Shown here in pieces: positions 35,355 through 47,219 of a stretch of DNA of 64,000 nucleotides. The stretch is from Heterobasidion occidentale (lineage: Eukaryota; Basidiomycota; Agaricomycetes; Russulales; Bondarzewiaceae). Within the stretch, counting starts at the first letter, position 1, and each line of letters opens with the position of its first letter. Both the position numbers and the translations under genes were made by a program. The stretch is taken from positions 1,364,001 through 1,428,000 of the forward strand of contig JBCAQO010000003.1 in the NCBI GenBank assembly GCA_039111635.1. Reading direction: 5' to 3'. Under the pieces are notes generated by a model. That model was not told where the DNA came from and did no database searches. It saw only the letters and a list, made by a program, of their open reading frames with translations.

Positions 35355-38300
35355 ATGGATCGGTCAAATCCCATACCGTCGAGCTCTACTGGCGGTTCCA
35401 GTAAGCCCGGTTCTTCAGGCCCTTTGCCTACCAGACACGCCTCCTCGAAGGCATCTCCTCTCGCTCTAATTCGATCTCAAGATCTGGCTCAGTGTCCAAA
35501 ATGAGTCCCCTTTCGACAGGCAGTGTTCCTCCATCCACACCCACTGTCACCCGACGATGGACTCCTACACATCGTGTTGGAAGCAGCTTGGATGCTGTGC
35601 GGGGAAATTCGAGGAACGCATCCGAGCAGAAGTTGGAGCAGATGCTCCGGATGAGTCGAAGAGTCAATCTGAACTGAGCCCAGGGAAGAGTACGACTCCT
35701 CAATCATCTCTCTATAACCAAACCATTAGGACCCAATCTACCGACCAGCTTCCTCCAGATCGTTCGCGGGCACAAGCTTTAGAGGTGAATAGGACGCCGA
35801 CTTACCTCAAGCGTCGTACTCTGCCGGCTCCCATCATAGCCTCTCCGCTATCGCCCAATACCACCGGCGTTTCTGTCGAGAACCCTGATATCTCATCCTC
35901 TCCTTTCACAACCACAACGCCGAACCGTATCCGACTTCCCACTTCCACAACACTGGAAACATCATCTATACAAGCCGTTAAGCAGCTCAGCGCTTATGCT
36001 ATTCCTTCTTCGACAGATACCGAACAACGGCTGTTCACTCGCACGCGTCGTGCTAATACATTGGATACCATTCTTCCAAATACCAGTGGATCATCCATAT
36101 CTTCTGATTTATCTTCTATATCGTCTCACAGTAGCCATACTTCAATAGGCACAGCCGCCACCTTCCAGCGCCGACCTACTTCTTTATATGGTCAGCCATC
36201 GACTCCTTCTTCACCTAACAGGCTTCGTAGTGGCTCTGCTTACGGTGTTCGAGATGCCAGTCCATCACAAGTACGGCCGCTGTCGCCAGACAAGCTTGCA
36301 GCATTCAATCCGCCTTCGCCCTCATCTGCCATGTCTCCTAGGCCTTACCGAAGTTCATATATGTCTAGTAAGAAGGCATCGACATATGGCGACAATCTCA
36401 TTGTTGGTCGCAAATTGGGACGCCATCTACCTCGAATCGCCAGCGGGGACGCTGATGAAGATTGGGTAGAAACGGAAAGTTCGGACAAGATGGAAGAAGA
36501 CAGGCGGGATCGACATTCAGCGAGAGCACAGCGTATTTTGAAACGGGAAGGAGAACTGTCGACGCCTGAGCGCCCGCAGGCTCAGGAATTGATCATACCA
36601 GGAGTGACAAACGCCGACGAGGTTGCAGGCATACCTGGTAGATTGCGGCTATCACGAGATCGAGCGCCGAGCAATCCTGATTCCCCTCTTCCGTCTGCCC
36701 GAATTGGAAGAGGCTCGTGGGCGGATGTGCAGAGGCATCTTTTGCAAGCTTACGAGTACCTTTGCCATGTTGGAGAAGCACAGCAATGGATAGAAGGCTG
36801 TCTCGGCGAAGAACTTGGATTCGGTGTCGTAGAGATGGAGGAAGGTCTGAGAAACGGCGTTGTGCTGGCGAAATTAGTGAGAGTATACCAGGGAGATGGG
36901 GTCGTGCGCAGGATCTACGAGGTAGGCGTGCCATAAGAAGGATGCCCGCATTGAAGACTCATTCGCGACACAGGCCCCCAAGCTTGATTTTCGACATTCC
37001 GACAACATCAACTATTTCTCTGAATTCGTCAGGCAAGTCGGCCTTCCCGAGGTCAGTCGACTACTCGGCCCTTCGACATCTGAATCTGACGGATATTTCA
37101 CAGAGCTTCATCTTCGAATTAACTGATCTCTATGAGAAGAAGAATTTTCCCAAGGTCATATACTGCATCCACGCTCTAAGGTATCTCATTCATCCTGACA
37201 TCAAAATCATGTTTAGGATCCTCATCTTATACACACAGTCATCTACTTGCTCGTCGTGGTATGGCGGAAAGGATTGGCAACTTGCTCGGTCGATTACAGT
37301 TCTCGGATGATCAACTCCGAAAAACTCAGAAAGGCCTCAAGGATGCAGGTGTCCCTATGCCGAACTTCGGTAACGTTGGCAAGGAGCTTGCCAAGGAGAT
37401 CAATGAAGAGCCCGAAGTCGAAATCGAGACAGAAGACGAACGTAGGTGGTGCTCTGATCCTCATTAGAATGATGCAAATTGATATACATTCGTCCAGGTC
37501 GCGACCGCTTGTTGCTTGAGAACGAATCGTCAATTACCGCAACTCAGTCTCTGGCTCGTGCATTCCTCGTTCGGAAAGCGCATGCGACTCAACGGGCGCG
37601 CTTGCAATTGGCCGAGCGCTATGTCCCACAGCTGCAAGCTCAATGTCGAGGCGTTCTTTCTCGTAGAATTGTTCAAGATCATCGGCAAGATCGAATAGAT
37701 CTTGCACCATGGACTGTCGCTCTACAAGCAACCGCTCGACATGTTCTAGCGAGGCAGCGTCTATTCAATCGACTCCAACAAATCCGATCTCATTCTCACA
37801 TCTTCGTTCAAGTCCAGGCTCAGACTCGAGGTTATTTAGTGCGCCGTCGCATCGCGAAACTGAAAGCCGCTGTCAGAACTAGCAGCATTTCAGTACTCAA
37901 GCTACAATCCTTGGCCCGTGCTAAGATTGTCCGGCAGCAGCAAAAGAAGCTGATGAGGGTCTTTTCATCTGATGATGTCACGACTGGGATTATTGGATTC
38001 CAGGCAACTGCTCGAGGAGTTCTCTTGAGACGCTCCATCGCCAAACAGCTCAATGAGCTGGATCGATTGGAAGTCGCCGTTGTCTCTTTGCAGGCTCACG
38101 TTCAAGGGGTCCTTGTGCGCCGACGAGTTCACGCGCAGCTGTCCAAATTGGAGGATGTTTCACAGACCGTCATACGGATCCAAGCGGCTGTTCGGACATT
38201 TCTGGCTCGAAAGCGTCTTTTGACGCTCATACGAGGTCTTCGCAAAGCTACCCCAATTCTGGTGCAACTACAGGCTCGTGCTAGGGCTAATCTTGCTCGA

Positions 38301-41300
38301 CAACAGCATATCTCGGTCAATAAGACGCTGTCGAAGATTGAGATCGTTTCTTCCGTCGGGGGGTTTCAGGCACTAGCTCGGGCGGCGCTGGCTCGTAATC
38401 GCCATCGTGAGCAGAACAAGCAGCTCGAGTTTGCTGCACCAGACGTCGTCGGATTTCAGGCTGTTGCTCGGGGGCTTTGGTTCGGTTGGAATATCGTGCC
38501 TGGCGTAATCATCTCTGGAACAATCAAGGCGCGGCAATCTTTCTGCAAGCGTTGTTGCGCGGTAATTTGCAGCGCCGGAAATTCCGCGCAAAAATGCAAT
38601 ACTACCGATCACACCTCGACAAGGTCGTCAAGATCCAGTCGCTCTTCCGAGCTAAGGAGACGCGCGAGCAGTACCGTCAACTCACTTTGGGCACAAATGT
38701 GACTGTTGGCACGATCAAGAACTTTGTCCATCTACTCGACGATTCCGAGACTGACTTCCAGGAAGAGGTTGACCTTGAGCGAATGCGGAAACTGGTAGTC
38801 GAGAGAATTCGGGAAAACCAGGCCCTTGAGAGCGATGTGAATGACTTGGACATGAAGATCGCACTTGTTGTTCAAAATGTCAAGAGTTTTGAGGAGCTTG
38901 TAAAAGCTCGAAGACGGTATGGTGCCGATAGCGCTGCAGCACATGCAGCGAGGGCATCTGTTCTCGCTGCGCATGGTGATCCTTTCGCTGGCCCGAATAC
39001 GCTCGATCATGCTGCAAAACGGAAGCTTGAGTTGTACCAGCAGCTATTCTACCTCCTGCAGAGCAAAGGCGAATATCTTGGCAAGCTATTCGTGAAGGTG
39101 TCCTTGGAGGGGGTGCCAGAGAAGAGTCGTCGAATGCTGGAAAGAGTCGTGTTAACACTCTTCGGTTACGGACAAGATCGTCGAGAGGACTACCTTTTGC
39201 TCAAACTCTTCCAGGTACGTCTTACCCTCTGGCTTATTCAGCGTCAAACTCACAACTGTTTTGCAGTTCGCGATCAACGAGGAAATTGCTAACGCAAAAT
39301 CCATCGAGGACATTGTTCACAATCACCCCATGTACATCAACATCGCCGTGCATTATATACGTCCTAAGCAGACAACACATGTCCGAGAATCCCTGCAGAA
39401 TATCATTCGTGAGCTCATTGATGCCGAGGAGCTGGACTTGGAAGTTGACCCTACTCGGGTAAGCAATATGTTATATTTCTTTGAAACGTAAATTGTGATT
39501 TGACGAATACTCCTTCCAGATCTACAAGTCAAAGATAGATCTTGAGGAAATGCGGTCTGGCATTGCTTCCACCAAGATCAAGGATGTCACGTTCAGAGAG
39601 GCATTGGACGATCCAATCATAAGGCCGGAATATATCCGGCGTAAGTTATGGCGAAGTCTACCGTTTCTCACTTCACTCACTCCATCCTTTTCTAGATCTG
39701 CAAGTTCTCCAGTGGTGGACAGAAGCTTTCCTTGTCGCTGTAACCCAGTCAATCAAGAAGATGCCCTACGGTATACGCTTCCTGGCTCGCGAAATGTTGC
39801 ATGCTCTCCAAGTACGTGCATTCTTATGCTGTAACAGCACCCGGTCAACTAAGTTATATTGTGGTCAGAGTAAATTTCCCAAAGCTACCGAGGACACTTG
39901 TGCAACATGTATTGGCCGGCTCGTATATTATCGATACATCAACCCGGCGATCATGTGAGAAACTTAGTTGCGTATATATATCTGCAACCTCATTTTATCG
40001 CCTCTGTCTTTCAGTGCGCCAGAAACTTTTGGTATTGTGACAAGTACCGTCGACATAAGCTCTCGCAAGAATCTGGACCAGATCTCAAAAGTTCTCACCC
40101 AGGTCACCACAGGCGTAGAGTTCGGTGATGACAATCCGAGCTATATCCCCATCAATGATTTTGTGCAGAAAGCCATCAAGCAGGTTACTCAATGGCTTTT
40201 GGAAGGTACGCCTGATCTTTCATCTTCTTTTGGAAGAGCTCGCTGTAATGTGCAAAACAGTGGCCGACGTTCCGGATGCGGAAACACAATATCATGCACA
40301 CGAATTTCTCGATGTCACGGTTCAGCCGAAGCCCATTTACATATCTCCGAATGAGGTTTACGCCATGCATACACTGCTCGCACAACATATCGACTTCTTG
40401 GTATGTGTTTTACAATGATCGATGTATACAAGTTATTTACCACAGCTCTGATATAGGCTCCAGGTCGGGATGACACTCTAAGAGTGATCATTCATGAGCT
40501 CGATGGAGTGCCACACATTGGCGACGACGAGCTGAAGGATGCAAGAGATCAGGCTATCACGCTTGACCTCACTAATCGCTTTGCCCATGTCAATGGTAAG
40601 TGTTCTTTTCATACAGACCCGTATACTCATTAATAATATATGGATCGCAGATCCTCGAGCTGAAGAGAAAACACTTTGGATCCAGGCGAAGCGTGCTGTG
40701 CTTGCCATTCTTCGTGTACAGCCTGGCAAAGATCTGGTCGAGTCCTTGATGCAGCCTGTGACGGACGAACACGAGTTGATATGGGAGGAAGTGCTAGAGA
40801 CTGAAATGGCAGCCGATCACCAGCTCAAGCATCCAAGGCGTATGCCCTCAACTGTTGCTCAGGAATCTGGTTATCGCTTGGAAGATATTCGATCGTATGA
40901 TGTCTTATCCGCTCAAATCTCCACATGCTGACTGTGCTATAGTCTATCTTTTCGTGAAGTCAAGGCGCACGCCATATTCTTCCTTCTCGAATTGGAGAAG
41001 CAAGGGAAGATCACAAGAGAGGATGGGTACCAGGGCATCCTCAATGCTATCGCAAACGATGTCCGTAGCAAGCATCGCATGCGGTTACAACGCCAGCAAG
41101 AGATCGATAGTATGAAAGAAGCCCTACTTAATCTCAGCCAACGGAAGAAAGAATTCGAGGAGCAGATCAACAGTTATAATAACTACGTTGAGACTGCTAT
41201 GGCCACAATGCAACGCGGCAAGGGGTACGGGTTTATTGTTCTACACCTACTTGTTTCTAATCGTGTGTGTTGCAGGAAGAAACGTTTCGTCATGCCCTTC

Positions 41301-41718
41301 ACAAAACAGTACTTTCATTTACGAGACCTACAGAGATCTGGAAAGTCTCCTCAATTCGGCTCATTCAAGTATAGTGCTCAAGTCCTATACGACAAGGGCG
41401 TATTACTGTCCATCGACCAATTCTCTCCTCGCCAATTTGATAAGATTGACCTAGTGCTATCTTCGAATCAAGTAGGGATCTTCACAATCGAGGTGTTCAA
41501 CCACACGCTCGGCATTACCAACCGCGTCGCATCGGCCGACATTCGCATGGAGGATCTTTTACAGGCTCAGTTCCAGGACAGAGCATCTCTTTCCCTATTT
41601 AATGGCCTCGCAAAGTTCAACCTCAATCTATTGCTGTATCAGATCAACAAGAAGTATGTGCTTTGAAATTGATCTGGATCCAATGCTGACCTATTTCATC
41701 CATAGATTCTATGTATGA
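35355..41718 (+). CDS. IQG1: IQGAP (Iqg1/Rng2) cytokinesis scaffold
   Basis: Actin-ring/cytokinesis scaffold. The start MDRSNPIPSS (35355) leads into a long Ser/Pro-rich N-terminus. The calponin-homology domain follows: AYEYLCHVGEAQQWIEGCLG, HSDNINYFSEFVRQVGLPE, FELTDLYEKKNFPKVIYCIH. Next come about 13 IQ-type motifs (RGVLSRR, RGYLVRRR, RAKIVRQQ, RGVLLRRS and others). The RasGAP-related domain contains EDYLLLKLFQ, RPEYIRR and YYRYINPAIM, then KNLDQISKVLTQVTTG. The RasGAP-C tail ends FNLNLLLYQINKKFYV. Frame breaks without splice sites sit near 35457, at about 35641-35652, and at the G5 run 38470-38474; an extra base restores each. YYRYINPAI replaces the FLRFINPAI-type motif, and IQGAP GAP domains are generally catalytically inactive. 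Confidence 0.93.
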
Positions 41719-42079
41719 TTACTTTTTGCAACTTATTACTTTTGTCTTCGTTCTGTGCTCGTTGTACGACACGTCATGTTCGTCTTCTCTGTCGTCATCT
41801 TCTAGTCATGCAAATCTCTGGCTATGCTGTGCTCTAAACTATGTGCAATTTACTGCTCGGCGGATCAACTTTTCTTTTCTACGATTCATACAATTGCATC
41901 ATCCCTCTCGCAGCCGTATCATTTCTTTGTTGGTGAGCCTCAAACATTTAATAAAGCTATCTTCGTTGAAGCTATTCTCATCCTGATATCAGAATTTTGA
42001 CCGTCATTGCTCAGAAATTCTGGGCGCGTTAAAATAAAATTGCGATGATCATCTGATGCGTTGCTCGGCATTGGTAAGT
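41719..42079. other. Convergent intergenic region
   Basis: Spacer between the stop codons of IQGAP and the MFS gene. Sequence is AT-rich, as expected for 3' ends; no gene is seen. Confidence 0.5.
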
Positions 42080-44749
42080 TCACAAAGTGAAGCGAAAGTC
42101 AGGGTGACGGTCGCCGATAGGAGCACGGGTCTTGCCCAGGTCCCACAGTTCTTGATACTGTATGATGTTGTTTTGACGCCGTCCATCGGCACGCGCTTTA
42201 TTTTCGTACGTGCAGTAGATGCTGAGAGGTACAGGTTGAAAACAAATTTAGGAGGCCTCATCAATCAAAATGCTCACACGTTGATTGCGACCAGGACCCA
42301 AGCCATGGAGACGAAAGCCAGTGTAATTGAATGCCCTCGTATGTATTTTGGGGCTTGATCTGTTGAGAACAGGTGAGAAACCAAAGTTTCTTTGGACGAT
42401 GAAACTGGAGATCTATATTCACCCTGAGTGTAGACAAACGTGGAAACAAACCCACTGAATTTCCAACCCACCAGCGCTCAGTTACTATTCACCAGAATCG
42501 AACCGAGACTTACCCAGCGTTCGCCACCCCCAGTTGAAGAGCCACTGCAGTAGCCTTCTTGTAATGGCCACTAGTATTGTTCGGAATGATGGATAAAATG
42601 CAAGGCGCGCAAGGGTAGCTAGGAATGATGATCTTTATGGAATGCAGTACTGAGCTTGTGAATGAGTTACGCACAGTCCAGTCGCGATCAGAAAGACAGC
42701 AGCATATCGAACCTCGTTGGACTTCGCAGTGATGATAATGATGTATCCTGTCTGATGTCGGTGATGATGGTGGACAATGAATGAGTCGTGAATTACCAAT
42801 GATATTGAGAGGAAGGCATATGAGAATCATTGGCCCTCGCATCTTGAATCTGTCCGCCACGAAAGCGACAACAACTGGGAGGGCTATGAGCGTCTGGGTG
42901 TTTCGTCTCTCCGTAGACATACTTGTGAGAACAGTAGCAGGCACATATGGTGGGACTGTAAAAACACCGAGGTTCAGCATATCGCGCGACTTATTTTTCA
43001 TTCAAAATACCTGTGTGCAATTGAGCTTGTCCTCCTTCAAACCCAAGTTCGGAAATAATAGTGGGCCTTGAACAATGTCAGAAACGCAGCAAAGAAAGAT
43101 GGTTTACTCACAAAAACAAAGAAAAAGAGTACAGGCTCACGATCAAGCCCATATACGCTACTCCGGTGAACCATGCCTGAATATCGGTCAAGCCTGGAGC
43201 TTACACTCAACATACACCATTCAAATTTCCTCGCCCTCGAAATCAGGTACTTGCCTCGGAGAATCTCTCTCCATTCGAACTGTTCTTCTTCCTGATGTAC
43301 GATGGCTGTTTCGTTGTCAGGATTCGTCGCGTCATGAGTCTCTACCATCACGTCCGCCGCACCCTTTTCAGAGCCAATGATCCTTGTCGAAGGCTCTGAC
43401 AAAGGCGCGCTGTTTGCCGTACGGTCCGCAGTCCAGAAACGCTGCACTGTAAAATGAAGACCCTCAGCTTCCTGGTCCTAGCACAGCAAAAACAAACAGC
43501 ACACACGAGCGAACTGTTTCTCCTCTTCGGTCAAGAACTTCGCACTCGATATACTTGCCGGGAGTATGATAGCCGCAAGAACGCCCAATAGGCAGGTTGC
43601 TATACCTTCAAGGATAAAGATCCAGCGCCAGCCGGCCAAGTTTCCAACGCCATCCATTTTGATGATAGCTGTGGCCAGAAGACCTGTGTATACTGTGTCA
43701 AGCCCAACAGCTTTTGCAGTGACATTTAAGTCCGTACCTCCGAAAGCTCCAGATAAAGACGCTAAGCGACAGAAATTTTCAGCAAGAGTATGTTTGGCTT
43801 ATGACCCGTTGTAAAGGTTTACCGGATGCATAGAACACGCCAACCCTGTCAAACAGACGTGAATTCCCTGACACAAATTAATTACTCGTAGAACGTACCG
43901 CAACTGAAGTTCATGACGCTTGTATATTGTGCTAAGATATAATATCTAAACGAGCTGTAAGAGGTCTATCCGAGAAAAAAAATGAGACGCTCACAATCCC
44001 AGGAAGAATACCGCCTTCACATGCGCCGAGGACAAAGCGTACGGTAACTAGCCCAGCAAAATTCTCCACCAGTCCCGACAGCGTCGTCACGACCCCCCAT
44101 AGAAAGACCAGAAACGGAAGCCAACGGTTTGCCTTGATTTTTTTGAGAACCCAATTCGAAGCTTGGCAGTCAAGTTCAATGGGGCTGGTCCTTGAGAATA
44201 GAAAGAACAGATGGTTGTATGCAGGCTGTGGACTTACGAAGCTCGATGAGAATATAGCTATCCATGTATGTCAGTGGACTTTTCTTGCAACTCATGATTC
44301 ATGTGAGTACGTACGGAATATAAAACACTAGGTAAAAGCGAGCAGGGTCACAAAGAAAAGTTCACAGATACCAGGAGGATGTGCCTCACCAGCGAGCGCA
44401 GTGTTGAACTGATTGCCGTGAAGGCGAGTGTCCTTCTCCAGCCCAGCAATTCTGGTGGAAATGATCAGGCGACCGTTGCGAGCTTGAACGAGTCAGCTAC
44501 CTGGCATTGCCAACGTTGGTCGGTCAATAAAGTTAGCCAGCCATAACTACACGGCGATGATCAACCGTTGAATTTTTTGCTATTTGAGGAGCGGCTTACC
44601 AGTGCGAGGGGCGGAAGGATATATAGATCCAACTTCTTCAGGATGCGCTTGGTCAAGGCGCGCGTTTCAACAGGAGAAAGCTCTGACGACATCGGCATGA
44701 ATCGAAATTTGATGTGGGTACCGTAGCGTGCGGACACAGGCGGGGACAT
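42080..44749 (-). CDS. MFS transporter, anion:cation symporter (Dal5/Tna1-type)
   Basis: Twelve-helix major facilitator of the allantoate/nicotinate/vitamin (Dal5-like) family. N-terminus SSELSPVETRALTKRILKKL precedes DLYILPPLAL. LANFIDRTNVGNAR follows after adding one base at 44518-44523, then IAGLEKDTRLHGNQFNTALA. A cytosolic loop contains EEEQFEWREILRGKY. Later segments include LIALPVVVAFVADRFKMRGP and SGHYKKATAVALQLGVANAG. The last exon encodes YCTYENKARADGRRQ and ends APIGDRHPDFRFTL, the typical Dal5-family C-terminus. At least eight short introns are visible; the middle exons were not all resolved. The start could also be 44698 (MPMSSEL). The substrate is unknown: an organic acid, amide or vitamin is typical. 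Confidence 0.85.
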
Positions 44750-46062
44750 ATCGTGATCTCATACTTTATATGCGGGGTAAACAGGAGCTGACACTCTCCA
44801 TTTGTCCCTCCGCATCGTTCTCTGATGCAGGTTGTGCCGTGAGCGAATGCGGGGATCGTGCCGTGTGATCGAGAGTGTGGGCATGCATCTAGAAGGTGGC
44901 CATGGTTGGGGGTCACATCCCATTGGTGGCGTTTCTTGTGAGGCGTATTTTTGGGTCAGCTGGCTCTGAACTGGTGTCTGGTGATGCCCTCGGCAAAGGG
45001 GACACACGGCATGGGCGTTTAGACCTTGCTTTGCCCCGATTCTGCAAGCCCCTTGCGCCGTTGTGCGCACAGTGTGCACAGCTCAGGGTCAACTCGGGTG
45101 TCTCTGAAGGCTCTGAATCAGCTCGAGTCAACATCACGGGTAAATTGTACCTGCTGTTTCCTGCATAGCACACAGGCCTACACAGGTGCAAGTTTAGAGC
45201 AGAGGCGCGCAACACCACGGCGGCCTGAATCGCATCCGAACGCCCATTCTGCTGGAACGCCTGATAAGATGGTGATATGGGAAAACAAGTCTCTGTCGGC
45301 TGAGGTTGAGTCACGATCCAGATGAAACGTGAGTCGCGACTCATAAGAATAGGAAAGACCGTGACTGGATATTACTGGATTCCATCGACAGAGGCATCGA
45401 GACTTGCCATAGGTACCATCGCAATGCTAGATAACGGGCAAGGTGGTACTCATGAGTGCTGCCGGTCACGGTCCGCAAATAGGCTATGAGGCCTGGTTTG
45501 GGAGGAGCGGAGGTATGTGCGAGAATGAGCCATCCTAATATGTCACTGGGCGTCTTTGTGCTATAGATAGGCCCAAATGTCGCTTTCGTCTGCGTGCATA
45601 CACTCGTTTTCTATCTTGAGCCTACATACCATCGTGGTGGAAGAAAATAATCCACATCCAGAAAGCGTGTGGGAGCTGCTGGGAATGGGTGAGAACAACA
45701 GGCCACATCGGACAAGTACATCACTTGATGTAATCTTTGAGACAAGACGGATCAGCGCGTCAACTGCACCTAGGATTTTTTCTGCGAACTAGGCTATTTC
45801 CACAAAATTTCGCAGAAAACTCTAGGCCCTGCTAGTATCACAATAAAGTACAGATTCACGAGACTATGCAACCGCCAGAATGATAAGCTACAGACCGAGT
45901 AGAAATTATAGAGTGAGAGAAGAATATCCTGACTACGAGTACCACAATCACAGTAAAGTAGCAACGGGATCACCCGAAATGATCCAAAGACCGAGGAAAT
46001 CCAAACAAATCAAGAGGAATCAAGCCACAGGGGAGTGGAGCTACTCTTGGGCCTTGGCCTAA
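44750..46062. other. Long intergenic region upstream of the MFS gene
   Basis: About 1.3 kb without a convincing ORF. It contains TGAGTCA (45307-45313) and the palindrome TGAGTCGCGACTCA (45330-45343), both bZIP (Gcn4/AP-1)-like. Otherwise nothing is seen. Confidence 0.5.
45330..45343. promoter_or_regulatory. bZIP-like palindrome near a Gcn4-type site
   Basis: TGAGTCGCGACTCA is a perfect 14-base palindrome made of two AP-1-like half sites. It lies 17 bases after a perfect TGAGTCA (45307-45313), about 560-600 bases upstream of the minus-strand MFS start. Confidence 0.35.
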
Positions 46063-46800
46063 TCAAAGATTCCTCTTTGACTCGAATTGGGCGGACAGGG
46101 TAGCGACCTGCTGATTCAACTTTGTGGTCGATATCACTCCGACAGGCCGCGCCGGCTTCACCCAGCCGTCGGGTAGTTTCTCCTGTCCATACCACTCACT
46201 GACATACTCCGTCGGGACTCGACCCTCGTCATCGCCGAGGACCTGACATGTCAGCGCAATCTCGCCTCGGGCAATGACATTGTGGACATTGCTGAGGGGC
46301 TGGGAAAGGGCGGCGTCGCGGGCGGTGCGTTCACGGACAAATTCCTCGAACGTGACATGACGACCGTCGGTCGAGAGACTGAGGAGGTGATCGAGGAGCT
46401 GCTTGTCGGGGGTGGAGGGTGCGTAGAGATAGCCTGGGGCGGCGTCGGCATGCGCGAGGGAACCGTTGTGCTCGATTTTGTTGTGCTTTGCAAGGTCCTC
46501 GAGATCGAACTTCCAGCCGTCGCCGCACACGACCACGCCTACAAGGCTGAGGATAGACGCGAGGGGTAGCGATATGTTGTATACCTCGCGCATGGCGCTA
46601 ACGAGCTCGACGACCGAGAGCTTGCGGCCATCGTGGGAGCTAGAAACGCTCAATGAGCAGATGACGATAAAGTGGGATGGAAGGACATACAGGTATGAAT
46701 GATTCGCGAGGGCATTCAGCGCGGGGCAAGGGGAGCGGCTATCGCTTTCCTCGGCTGGGACAAACGCATGGGAAAGGTCGGAAGGGATGGACGGAGGCAT
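46063..46800 (-). CDS. Short heme-thiolate peroxidase (chloroperoxidase/UPO family)
   Basis: Haem enzyme of the heme-thiolate peroxidase superfamily, which uses H2O2 for oxygenation or peroxidation. From ATG 46800 (MPPSIPSDLSHAF) it carries the haem-cysteine motif SPCPALNALANHSYL. An intron then joins it to SHDGRKLSVVELVSAM. The KHNKIEHNGSLAHADA motif normally lies over the haem, and FEEFVRERTARDAALS follows. The end VATLSAQFESKRNL is near-complete at about 225 residues, which is short for the family. No signal peptide is seen: the N-terminus is polar up to the haem motif, unlike secreted UPOs. A minus-strand TATA-like stretch (about 46881-46889) lies about 80 bases upstream. Substrate unknown. 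Confidence 0.87.
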   Translation of the reverse strand: MPPSIPSDLSHAFVPAEESDSRSPCPALNALANHSYLYVLPSHFIVICSLSVSSSHDGRKLSVVELVSAMREVYNISLPLASILSLVGVVVCGDGWKFDLEDLAKHNKIEHNGSLAHADAAPGYLYAPSTPDKQLLDHLLSLSTDGRHVTFEEFVRERTARDAALSQPLSNVHNVIARGEIALTCQVLGDDEGRVPTEYVSEWYGQEKLPDGWVKPARPVGVISTTKLNQQVATLSAQFESKRNL

Positions 46801-47219
46801 GATGTGGGAAGGTGGGGGTCGTGAGGATGGGGTGTGCTGGTGTGTGGGGCAACTATTGACCGGCAAGCAGTCGTTGGAGGATATATATACACGGGCTGCA
46901 CGGGTACGAGGACCGAGACGGAGGTGCAATGAGGCTGGGTGCGTGCAACGGTGCAAAGGATCGCCTAGCTCGGCATGGTAGATGCCTGTTCAGTAGAGGA
47001 GAGCAGGGTCTGATCGAACCTAGCTTTGGCATGATTAAACCGATGCGGGATTTTCATGCACCGGAATGCTTGCTCGTGGCTGCTCGTCGATGTCATCAGT
47101 GTCCGAATTAACGCTCACTTCGCCTCCGGATATCGTTACGTAATCGATCTTCCATAATGAGTGCACGGAATCGGCGACCAAGTAGCAGTGAGTTACCTCT
47201 CTTTCCATCCCATCCCAAT
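46801..47219. other. Divergent promoter region
   Basis: Between the peroxidase (minus) and the WW/FF protein (plus). It contains an ATATATATA stretch at 46881-46889 suited to the peroxidase promoter. No gene is seen. Confidence 0.5.
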
